Below are positions 1 through 4,870 of a stretch of DNA of 10,030 nt, in pieces. This DNA comes from JBOGWY01 sp050694015. Lineage in GTDB: Bacteria; Actinomycetota; CADDZG01; WHSQ01. Below the pieces are notes generated by a model that did no database searches, had not been told where the DNA came from, and was given only the letters and a program-made list of their open reading frames with translations. The translations under genes were made by a program, and so were the position numbers. Every line of letters starts with the position of its first letter. The first letter of the stretch is position 1. The stretch covers positions 1 to 10,030 of the forward strand of contig JBOGWY010000074.1 in NCBI GenBank assembly GCA_050694015.1, read 5' to 3'.

Positions 1-1138
1 GACGCCGCCTCCGAACGAGGAATACGACAACGCTGCCGGAGGCGCGATCACGAGCCTTCTTCTCGATCACGACCTGAACGTCATCGACTCGTCGTTCAAC
101 GCGGGCGGGATGATCAATAACTGTTCCGGGAGCGGGACACCGTGGGGCACCGTGCTGACGGGCGAAGAATCGACGGCGACGCTCGAAGCGGACCACGGCT
201 TCGTGTGGGAGGTCGACATCGACAAACACACGAAAGTGCGACTCGATCGGTGCGGTCGCTTCGACCACGAGACCGCGGTCGTCGATCGGCGCACGGGTTT
301 CGTCTATCTGACGGAGGACCGTAGCCCGGGGTTGCTCTACAGGATGCGGCCTTTCGCACGGGAACACCTGAAGCGTGGGGGCATCCTCGAGGCGTACCGG
401 CGCGGTGGATCGTGGGTACGCATCCGCGATCCCCTGGCGCGCGAGGTCTCGACGTCCGAGCAAGGTCGCGACGGGGGAGCACTGGCGTTCGAGCGACTCG
501 AAGGCGGGCGTTTCCGCGGCCGTTGGTTCTACTTCACCGAAACCGAAGACGAGACGTCGTGCGGGAAGGTGTGGCGCCTCGATGTCGACTCGGACCGGCT
601 GGAGCTGTTCGCGGTCGGCAAGAAGAACTTCAAGATGTGCATGCCCGACAACCTCGCATTCGATGCCGACGGCAACCTGTATGTGACCGAGGATCGCCTC
701 TTCAACGACGACATCGGCAACAGACTGATCTTCATCGACCGCCGCACGGGCAAACTATCGACGTTCGCCGAGGTCGTGAATCCGGGCGAAGAGCCGACCG
801 GGCCCGAGTTCCTCCCCGGCGGCCGCGCGATGTTCCTCAACCTTCAGCGCAGCGCGAACTTCGGTGTCACCATCGTGATCGAGGGACCGTTCCCACGCCG
901 GCGAGACGCGCGCGAGACAAGCGCGGTGCTGCCGCCGGAACTGCAGCCGTCCGAGGCGCGGCTCCTCGATGGCCCGGACCTCCCGTCGTTGTCACAACTG
1001 ACGATGGGTGCGGCAGCCGGGTTGGTGAACCTACGGAGGCGAGGACTCACCGACGAGCTGCCGCCGGACCTCGAGGCGGTCTCCGACGAGTTGGGGCCCC
1101 CGCCACGGATCGCCGTTCCGAAACGTCGCTCCACGTAA
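1..1138 (+). CDS. PhoX/DUF839-family phosphatase-like protein, 5' truncated by window edge
   Basis: The reading frame is open from base 2 to the TAA at 1136-1138, giving about 378 C-terminal residues. The real start lies upstream, because conserved family sequence (NEYDNAAGGAITSLLLD) precedes the first in-window ATG at 110. Recognisable blocks are NCSGSGTPWGTVLTGEE, a DHETAVVD...VYLTEDR stretch, MCMPDNLAFDADGNLYVTED, and PTGPEFLPGGRAMFLNLQ. These are typical of the DUF839 (PF05787) beta-propeller proteins that include the PhoX alkaline phosphatases. PhoX enzymes are exported, metal-dependent phosphomonoesterases. The Cys of the NCxGG-like block, likely a metal ligand in PhoX, is present. The usual LTCEE reads LTGEE here. 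Signal peptide and N-terminal half cannot be judged. The family assignment is strong. Phosphatase activity is inferred, since many DUF839 proteins are uncharacterised. The gene ends 42 bp before the next one, with no terminator hairpin seen. Confidence 0.85.
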   Translation, partial: TPPPNEEYDNAAGGAITSLLLDHDLNVIDSSFNAGGMINNCSGSGTPWGTVLTGEESTATLEADHGFVWEVDIDKHTKVRLDRCGRFDHETAVVDRRTGFVYLTEDRSPGLLYRMRPFAREHLKRGGILEAYRRGGSWVRIRDPLAREVSTSEQGRDGGALAFERLEGGRFRGRWFYFTETEDETSCGKVWRLDVDSDRLELFAVGKKNFKMCMPDNLAFDADGNLYVTEDRLFNDDIGNRLIFIDRRTGKLSTFAEVVNPGEEPTGPEFLPGGRAMFLNLQRSANFGVTIVIEGPFPRRRDARETSAVLPPELQPSEARLLDGPDLPSLSQLTMGAAAGLVNLRRRGLTDELPPDLEAVSDELGPPPRIAVPKRRST

Positions 1139-1167
1139 CCGTCTCCGCACCGGTCGCGCCGCTCGGG

Positions 1168-1180
1168 TATAACCGCGTCC
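1168..1180 (+). promoter_or_regulatory. Candidate -10 element for a leaderless transcript of the small downstream gene
   Basis: TATAAC lies at 1168-1173, followed by seven bases and then tandem ATG codons at 1181 and 1184. There is no Shine-Dalgarno sequence in front of the start. A -10 box seven bases from the ATG would place the mRNA 5' end at or next to the start codon. I see no good -35 element. Confidence 0.5.
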
Positions 1181-1495
1181 ATGATGGATGACGAACTCGA
1201 ACGACTGAAAGCTCAGGTGAAGGACGCGCGCAAGCTCATCAAGAGCGCCGAGCAAGTCCTAGCGGAGATCAATCGGGGGCCGGGGCTCAGCGACGAACAC
1301 GCCGACGTCCTCGCCGCGCTGCGCATCTACCTCGAAGGTAAGCCGCGCAAGTCGCTCGACGATCTGCTCACCGCGGCCGGCGACATCGGCGGCTCGAAGA
1401 AGGACCTCGGAGACGTTCTTGCCCCCGACGACGACGAACCCAAGAGCGACTGGCCCGTGGTCGAAGAGAAGAAGCGGGACTGGCCCGGCATTTAA
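1181..1495 (+). CDS. Small acidic helical protein of unknown function with two DWP motifs
   Basis: This is a 104-residue protein that I do not recognise. Residues 3-30 are a charged, heptad-like helix (DELERLKAQVKDARKLI) that could form a coiled coil. Residues 37-66 look like a second helical segment. The tail after about residue 80 is acidic and probably disordered, and contains two near-identical motifs ten residues apart, KSDWP (88-92) and KRDWP (98-102). There is no signal peptide or membrane segment, so it is presumably cytoplasmic. Codon third positions are GC-rich throughout, supporting a real gene. The start is probably the ATG at 1181 (or 1184), just after a -10 box and without a Shine-Dalgarno site. 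The TAA stop shares three bases with the TAA stop of the convergent PAC2 gene (TTAA, 1492-1495). Function is unknown; the paired motifs suggest a short binding peptide, which is inference. Confidence 0.75.
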   Translation: MMDDELERLKAQVKDARKLIKSAEQVLAEINRGPGLSDEHADVLAALRIYLEGKPRKSLDDLLTAAGDIGGSKKDLGDVLAPDDDEPKSDWPVVEEKKRDWPGI

Positions 1496-2361
1496 GAGCC
1501 CTGGTCCCTTAGGAAACGCTCCAGTTCCGCCGCGAGAACCTCGCCGCTCGGGAGCTGCCCCGGGTCGATGTCCTCTCGTTCGTCGGCGCGCTCCTCGAGC
1601 AATGCCACGTACGCCTGCACGTCCTCGTCCGACGCGACCATCTCGGAGACGCGCTCCTCGTAGGAGAGCGTCGCGCGCTGGAGATCGTCGATCGCGGCAG
1701 GAACCCCGATCAGCTCGACGGCCTTATCGACCAACGCGAGCGCGGCCTTGGGGTTCGGCGTGACGGCGAGGTAGTGCGGTACCGCCGCCCACAGACTGGC
1801 CGATGCGATCCCCTGGGACGACAACGCGTCGTGGAGAATGCCGACGATGCCGGTCGGTCCCTCGTAGCGCGACCGCACGAGACCGAGTCGTTCGATCAGC
1901 TGCTGATCGACCGCGGTGCCCGTTATCTGAACCGGCCGCGAATGGGGCACGTCCGCGAGCAACGCGCCGAAGGTGATGACAAGGCCGACGTTGTGGCTCC
2001 GCGCGACGTCCGCGATCAGCCCCGTGAATGTCTTCCACCTGACGTTCGGTTCGGTACCAACGAGCACGATGACGTCATGTGCGGCGCCCTCGAGCTTCGC
2101 CGCGAGGAACTCGTTCGACGGCCACGTGATCTTCCGGGTTACTCCGTCGATGAGTTCGACGTTAGGACGGACCGCCTGGAAGTCGTAGAACTCCTCGGGA
2201 TCGATCGACGCGAGTTTCTTCGCCGACCACACCCGCCCGAGGTGCATCGCGGCGAACGTAGCCGCATCGCCGGCGTCGTTCCAGCCGCGGAACGCGGCGA
2301 CCATGATCGGCTCGCGCAGCTCGAGACTGGCGTGTCGTTGGATCATGTCGGAAGCATCCAT
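1492..2361 (-). CDS. PAC2 (proteasome assembly chaperone) family protein
   Basis: The 289-residue protein matches the actinobacterial PAC2 family (PF09754): LREPIMVAAFRGWNDAGDAA near residues 15-34, LVGTEPNVRWKTF at 100-112, FGALLADVPHSRP at 131-143, YEGPTGIVGILHDA at 166-179, and SLWAAVPHYLAVTPNPKAAL at 189-208. PAC2 proteins are named after eukaryotic 20S assembly chaperones. In actinobacteria they are often encoded in genomes with proteasomes, but their exact role is not settled. The C-terminal 60 residues are charged and helical and end in DQGS, with no HbYX-type proteasome-binding tail. The chosen ATG at 2361 follows a -10-like TAGCCT by eight bases with no Shine-Dalgarno site, suggesting a leaderless mRNA. 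The gene is divergent from the alkyltransferase gene across 19 bp and overlaps the small gene at its 3' end by 4 bp. Family call is firm; function is inferred. Confidence 0.9.
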   Translation of the reverse strand: MDASDMIQRHASLELREPIMVAAFRGWNDAGDAATFAAMHLGRVWSAKKLASIDPEEFYDFQAVRPNVELIDGVTRKITWPSNEFLAAKLEGAAHDVIVLVGTEPNVRWKTFTGLIADVARSHNVGLVITFGALLADVPHSRPVQITGTAVDQQLIERLGLVRSRYEGPTGIVGILHDALSSQGIASASLWAAVPHYLAVTPNPKAALALVDKAVELIGVPAAIDDLQRATLSYEERVSEMVASDEDVQAYVALLEERADEREDIDPGQLPSGEVLAAELERFLRDQGS

Positions 2362-2380
2362 TCGGCACTAGGCTACCTAC
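2362..2380. promoter_or_regulatory. Bidirectional promoter with symmetric overlapping -10 elements
   Basis: The whole space between the two divergent start codons is 19 bp. It contains TAGGCTA at 2369-2375, which reads TAGGCT on the plus strand (2369-2374) and TAGCCT on the minus strand (2375-2370). Both fit TANNNT. The plus-strand box is followed by six bases and the ATG of the alkyltransferase gene; the minus-strand box is followed by eight bases and the ATG of the PAC2 gene. Neither start has room for a Shine-Dalgarno site. Any -35 contacts would have to lie inside the opposite coding region. Confidence 0.6.
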
Positions 2381-2914
2381 ATGCCCGTCGTTCGATACGG
2401 GGTCGTCGATTCGCCTCTCGGCCCCCTACTCCTCGCCCGCACCGACAAGGGCCTCTGCCGCCTCGCGTTCGACGGCGACGCAGCGGTCGAGGAACTCGAG
2501 GCCCGCTTCGACAAGGCGATCGAGGATCCGTCGGCGGTGGCGGCCGTAGCGGAGTCGCTCGACGCCTATTTCTCGCGCTCCGCCCCGACCTTCGATCTCG
2601 AGGTCGATCTATCACTCGCGTCGCCGTTCGTGCAGCGTGTCCTCACCGCACTGCTCAGCGTTCCGTTCGGGGAGGTCACCACCTACGGCGCCCTCGCCCG
2701 CCGCGCGAAGACCTCGGCGCGCGCGGTCGGCGGTGCGGTGGGCTCGAACCCGATCCCGATCGTGGTGCCGTGTCACCGTGTGATCGCCGCGGACGGGAGC
2801 CTCGGCGGCTTCTCCGCGGGGCTCGAACGCAAGCGCGTCTTGCTCGCGCTCGAAGGGCGCGAAGGCCTCGGTGGAGGGTGGGAGCCGCGGCGCGTGCGTC
2901 GCGCGGCTCGTTAG
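2381..2914 (+). CDS. ogt: Methylated-DNA--[protein]-cysteine S-methyltransferase (O6-alkylguanine repair)
   Basis: The 177-residue protein repairs O6-alkylguanine (and O4-alkylthymine) in DNA by moving the alkyl group irreversibly to its own cysteine. The active-site motif VVPCHRVI is present with the acceptor Cys at residue 131. The DNA-binding part has FGEVTTYGALARRA (96-109) and SARAVGGAVGSNP (112-124), including the conserved Arg114 and Asn123. The following GGFSAGLERKRVLLALEG (142-159) is the usual C-terminal segment with Glu149. An N-terminal alpha/beta domain occupies roughly residues 1-75. There is no Ada N-terminal regulatory domain, so this is the stand-alone Ogt/MGMT form at a normal length. 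The ATG at 2381 lies six bases after TAGGCT, without a Shine-Dalgarno site, implying leaderless translation. It is divergent from PAC2; its TAG stop directly abuts the TAG stop of the sigma factor gene. Confidence 0.95.
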   Translation: MPVVRYGVVDSPLGPLLLARTDKGLCRLAFDGDAAVEELEARFDKAIEDPSAVAAVAESLDAYFSRSAPTFDLEVDLSLASPFVQRVLTALLSVPFGEVTTYGALARRAKTSARAVGGAVGSNPIPIVVPCHRVIAADGSLGGFSAGLERKRVLLALEGREGLGGGWEPRRVRRAAR

Positions 2915-3574
2915 CTAGGCGGAAAGGGCGTTGCGGCCCTCGATGTGCCGCTGTAGCTTCCGCTTGATGCGCTGAAGAGCGTTGTCGATCGATTTCACAT
3001 GGTTGCCGAGCGCACCCGCGATCTCCTCGTAGGACTTACCGTCCATGTAGAGGCGGAGCACATCGCCTTCGAGCTCGGTCAGGGTCTCCGACATGTTGTC
3101 GCGGATCGCCTCGATCTCCTCGCCGGAGATCACGAGCTCGATGGGATCGGAGATTTCGGAAGCGACGAGATGATCGCCGATCGACCGATCGGAATCCGAG
3201 TCACCCGAGTAAGCGGGCGCGTCGAGGGAGATCGACGAGTTCAGGGGTTGGTGCTTCTGGCGGTTCGCGGTCTTGATCGCGGTGAGGATCTGGCGGGAGA
3301 TGCACAGCTCGGCGAAGGCGCGGAACGGAGTGTCCTGGGCGAGGTCGAAGTCCCGGATCGCCTTGAAGAGGCCGATCATGCCCTCCTGGACGACGTCTTC
3401 CTTGTCGGAGCCGGCGAGGAAATAGGAGCGGGCCTTGGAGCGCGCGAAGTTGCGATAGCGCGACAGCAGCACCTCGACACAACGCTCGTCGCCGGCGCGG
3501 ACGCGCTCGACGAGCTCGTTGTCCTCTAGCTCTTGTAGGCCGACCTGATCGTCCGCCCAGACCGTCATGTCCAA
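2915..3574 (-). CDS. SigH/Spo0H-like RNA polymerase sigma-70 family factor
   Basis: The 219-residue protein has sigma region 2 (about residues 33-105: LLSRYRNFARSKARSYFLAG, EDVVQEGMIGLFKAIRDFD, FRAFAELCISRQILTAIKTA) and region 4 (about 160-212: LTELEGDVLRLYMDGKSYEE, then NHVKSIDNALQRIKRKLQRH), joined by an acidic linker. The wording of these motifs is very close to sigma-H (Spo0H), the early-stationary-phase sigma of Firmicutes, rather than to a typical short ECF factor. It should direct core RNA polymerase to a specific promoter set; which set is unknown here. The start is probably the TTG at 3574, ten bases after a GGGGGGAG Shine-Dalgarno tract (3585-3592). The ATG at 3568 is too far from it. 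The gene is preceded by a long unusual leader region and abuts ogt tail to tail with no gap. No anti-sigma gene is adjacent. Confidence 0.92.
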   Translation of the reverse strand: MDMTVWADDQVGLQELEDNELVERVRAGDERCVEVLLSRYRNFARSKARSYFLAGSDKEDVVQEGMIGLFKAIRDFDLAQDTPFRAFAELCISRQILTAIKTANRQKHQPLNSSISLDAPAYSGDSDSDRSIGDHLVASEISDPIELVISGEEIEAIRDNMSETLTELEGDVLRLYMDGKSYEEIAGALGNHVKSIDNALQRIKRKLQRHIEGRNALSA

Positions 3575-3584
3575 GTTGTCGATT

Positions 3585-3592
3585 CTCCCCCC
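3585..3592 (-). promoter_or_regulatory. Ribosome binding site of the SigH-like gene, favouring a TTG start
   Basis: On the minus strand GGGGGGAG sits ten bases before TTG (3574) and sixteen before the in-frame ATG (3568). The spacing favours the TTG, a weak start codon that may limit synthesis of the sigma factor. Confidence 0.6.
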
Positions 3593-3615
3593 GGTCGCCC
3601 CTTACTAAAGGAACG

Positions 3616-3632
3616 CATCGGCACCGCCGATG
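3616..3632. repeat. Perfect 7-bp inverted repeat upstream of the SigH-like gene
   Basis: CATCGGC-ACC-GCCGATG forms a perfect stem with a three-base loop. In the minus direction it lies about 25 bases upstream of the sigma-gene Shine-Dalgarno site, where it could act as an mRNA hairpin or a protein-binding site. In the plus direction it is followed by GTTGTCTTT, only a weak terminator-like tract. Confidence 0.55.
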
Positions 3633-3635
3633 GTT

Positions 3636-3811
3636 GTCTTTAGCCTGGAACGAGGCTATTTGTCCGTATTTGTAGGAACAATGGCCCAGCAGAGGGATAT
3701 TCCGCGTCCGCCTTTCGGACTAACCCCTGGCAGTCCATCAGCGCTTCTCCCAATTATATCCATAGTTACGGCAAGTGCACGGAGCATGACTCTTCGTAAC
3801 CGGCTAAAGAT
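3636..3811. ncRNA. Candidate structured RNA (small RNA or SigH-gene 5' leader)
   Basis: TCTTTAGCC (3637-3645) is perfectly complementary to GGCTAAAGA (3802-3810), closing a domain of about 175 bases. Nested inside are GGATAT (3695-3700) with ATATCC (3756-3761), GTTACG (3765-3770) with CGTAAC (3795-3800), and the hairpin GTCCG-CCTTT-CGGAC (3706-3720). A competing local hairpin, TAGCCT-GGAACG-AGGCTA (3641-3658), shares the closing strand, so two alternative folds are possible. The pairing exists on both strands. On plus, the T-run at 3853-3859 could end the RNA; on minus, the segment could be part of the sigma-gene leader. Matches of this size can arise by chance, so this is only a candidate; it fits no RNA family I know. 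Confidence 0.3.
3753..3758 (-). promoter_or_regulatory. Candidate -10 element (TATAAT) for the SigH-like gene
   Basis: The minus strand reads a perfect TATAAT. It would start a transcript near 3746 and give the sigma gene a leader of about 170 bases. No -35 at the normal 16-18 bp distance is convincing, so the call rests on the -10 alone in a locally AT-richer stretch. Confidence 0.35.
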
Positions 3812-3812
3812 C

Positions 3813-3859
3813 TCTTCTCGCGAGCCCCCGTTGCGGTAACGCCTAGAAGACCTTTTTTT
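3813..3859 (+). terminator. Possible intrinsic terminator, plus strand
   Basis: TCTTCT (3813-3818) pairs with AGAAGA (3845-3850), with an inner CGTT/AACG stem (3829-3832 with 3838-3841). CC and seven T residues (3853-3859) follow at once. The outer stem is A/T-rich and the inner one short, so the hairpin is modest. No recognised plus-strand gene ends here; it would fit only a small RNA transcribed from about 3640. Confidence 0.3.
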
Positions 3860-3899
3860 CAATCGTCCCCGTCCGGGGGCCGCTCCGCGGGCTGGACAA

Positions 3900-4088
3900 G
3901 TGGTGTCTTATGGGCTAAGAGTTGCCTTCTGTTGTTTCTGTTACTCGTGTGAGAGGGGACTCGCGATCAAGGCGAAACTTGCGACGGGGATGGCGATCCT
4001 GCGGCGGCTACTCGTGAAGGGCAGCCACCTTCTCGTGTTGACCGCTCGGGCCGACCGCCCCCGCACGGCCCAACGCCGCAGCAGCTAG
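3900..4088 (+). CDS. Doubtful small ORF with a coding-like 3' two-thirds
   Basis: The frame opens at GTG 3900 and ends at TAG 4086-4088, giving 62 residues. I recognise no family. Codons from about 3960 to 4085 are almost all GC-ending, as in the real genes nearby, while the first 20 codons (Cys-rich, FCCFCYSCERG) are not. The coding-like part, AIKAKLATGMAILRRLLVKG and onward, would be a basic, partly hydrophobic peptide with an Arg-rich tail. The only in-frame canonical starts are GTG at 3900/3903 and ATG at 3990. A Shine-Dalgarno-like GAGAGGGG (3951-3958) precedes an in-frame ATC at 3966 by seven bases, which would be a very rare start codon. It could be a true microprotein, a decayed gene, or chance. 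Confidence 0.25.
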   Translation: MVSYGLRVAFCCFCYSCERGLAIKAKLATGMAILRRLLVKGSHLLVLTARADRPRTAQRRSS

Positions 4089-4128
4089 CGCTTCCGTACT
4101 CGACGATTAGTCGCGCCGGTCCAGAGGG

Positions 4129-4758
4129 TTACGGGCTCCGGTCCGCCTCGAGGATCGCCCGTTGCACCGTCGCGGCCAGATCGATGTCGGGTTCCCGCCC
4201 GACGATCAGGTCCGCGTAGAGCATCGACTCTCCGCTGCGGACGATCAGGTACGCCAGTCGATCTACCTCGAACGGAAGGACCATCTCTCCGTTCTCGGCC
4301 GCCTCCGCAAGCATCCGACCCCAAGCCGCCACCGCGCGCTCGTGGACCCTGCCGGCAGGAGAGAACAGGACCCGGAACGCCGTTAGGGGTTCGTTGACCA
4401 GGAAGTCGCGCAACGGCTCGAACGTGATCACGTATTCGTTGAAGCGCCGGGACGTGTCGATGATGCGATCGACGCCGGTGCGATCCGGCGGTGTCTCGCG
4501 GATGGCAAGTGACAGCGTCCGCTCCCCTAGATCCCAGATCACATCCCCGAGGAGACGATCGCGGTTGCCGACGACGCGGTAGAGGGTCGCGCGCGAGATA
4601 CCGAGCTCGCCGGCGAGCGCTTCCATGTCGATGGTTCCGGCGGCCAGGAACCGGGCCCGCGCGCGCGAGAGAGCGTCCGGATACGACACGACACGAGACA
4701 ACGAGGCGTCGCGCGCGCCCGACTTGTTTCCGAGCGGGGTCGCGGGGCGGTCGTCCAC
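4129..4758 (-). CDS. TetR-family transcriptional regulator, QsdR-like
   Basis: With the GTG start at 4758 the protein has 209 residues. The N-terminal helix-turn-helix is at about 45-64 (DMEALAGELGISRATLYRVV). The C-terminal ligand domain has blocks PLRDFLVNEPLTAFRVL (115-131) and YLIVRSGESMLYADLIVGRE (170-189), followed by PDIDLA, which resemble QsdR-type TetR regulators. It probably represses transcription until a small ligand binds. The GTG is chosen because it lies six bases after a TACGAT -10 box and follows the operator-like repeats. The frame stays open to a TTG at 4869, but that extension is Arg-rich, non-family-like, and would run over the neighbour's ribosome-binding region. The gene is divergent from the secreted hydrolase gene, its likely target, and probably also controls itself. 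The ligand is unknown; a link to quorum signals cannot be assumed from family alone. Confidence 0.85.
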   Translation of the reverse strand: MDDRPATPLGNKSGARDASLSRVVSYPDALSRARARFLAAGTIDMEALAGELGISRATLYRVVGNRDRLLGDVIWDLGERTLSLAIRETPPDRTGVDRIIDTSRRFNEYVITFEPLRDFLVNEPLTAFRVLFSPAGRVHERAVAAWGRMLAEAAENGEMVLPFEVDRLAYLIVRSGESMLYADLIVGREPDIDLAATVQRAILEADRSP

Positions 4759-4764
4759 GCCTCG

Positions 4765-4789
4765 ATCGTAGTGCTGAGATTGCGTCTCA
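4765..4789 (-). promoter_or_regulatory. TetR-gene promoter with adjacent inverted-repeat operator
   Basis: On the minus strand TACGAT (4770-4765) stands six bases before the GTG start, with no Shine-Dalgarno site. Directly upstream is a perfect inverted repeat, TGAGA-TTGCG-TCTCA (4775-4789). Its position between the -10 and a TTGAGA that could serve as a closely spaced -35 fits autorepression by the TetR protein. Confidence 0.5.
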
Positions 4790-4811
4790 ACTTGGGGGCC
4801 TCGGCGGAGGG

Positions 4812-4855
4812 GGCGTCTCGGTCCCCTAGAAGCACTACGAGACGCCTTACGAGAC
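4812..4855. repeat. Cluster of CGAGAC boxes upstream of the secreted hydrolase gene
   Basis: GGCGTCTCG (4812-4820) and CGAGACGCC (4838-4846) form a perfect 9-bp inverted repeat with a 17-base spacer. TACGAGAC occurs twice in direct orientation, at 4836-4843 and 4848-4855, twelve bases apart. Together with the TGAGA/TCTCA palindrome at 4775-4789 this gives several GAGAC-type half-sites across 80 bp between the regulator and the hydrolase. They are candidate operators for the TetR protein; the 9-bp repeat could instead fold as an mRNA hairpin just before the ribosome binding site. Confidence 0.5.
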
Positions 4856-4857
4856 TC

Positions 4858-4864
4858 GGAGGGG
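4858..4864 (+). promoter_or_regulatory. Strong ribosome binding site of the secreted hydrolase gene
   Basis: GGAGGGG is followed by six bases and the ATG at 4871. This is a conventional led start, in contrast to the leaderless starts of the neighbouring genes, and it implies that the promoter lies well upstream, within or before the GAGAC cluster. Confidence 0.75.
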
Positions 4865-4870
4865 ATCAAG

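Larger units (their letters stand above)
3575..4128. other. Long region without a confident gene: low-GC, hairpin-rich leader or RNA region
   Basis: This 554-bp stretch separates the SigH-like gene from the TetR gene. By hand count 3601-3840 is about 53% GC, clearly below the flanking genes. It holds several inverted repeats, a perfect TATAAT on the minus strand, a seven-T run at 3853-3859, and from about 3959 to 4088 a plus-strand frame with strongly GC-biased third positions. ORFs in 3630-3862 on either strand lack coding-like codon use and known motifs. I found no tRNA T-loop, no 5S, tmRNA, SRP or RNase P signature, and no riboswitch consensus that I recognise. Confidence 0.6.

Noticed and set aside
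1774..2967. Long plus-strand ORF of 397 residues across PAC2 and the alkyltransferase
   Set aside because: It is antisense to PAC2 and out of frame with the alkyltransferase, is Arg/Pro-rich in low-complexity fashion and has no family motif. Long spurious ORFs are expected at this GC content.
3630..3862. Short ORFs of 68-69 residues on both strands (3630-3839 plus, 3656-3862 minus)
   Set aside because: Their third-position base use is not GC-biased like real genes here, no ribosome site supports them, and they lie on the hairpin-rich segment.
3575..4128. Known structured RNAs (tRNA, 5S, tmRNA, SRP, RNase P, 6S, T-box, cobalamin, TPP, cyclic-di-AMP riboswitch)
   Set aside because: I looked for their consensus sequences on both strands and found none that fits; a covariance-model search would settle it.
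4759..4869. N-terminal extension of the QsdR-like TetR gene to a TTG at 4869
   Set aside because: The extra 37 residues are Arg/Ser/Pro-rich and not family-like, and they would translate the operator repeats. The GTG at 4758 has a -10 box at the leaderless distance.
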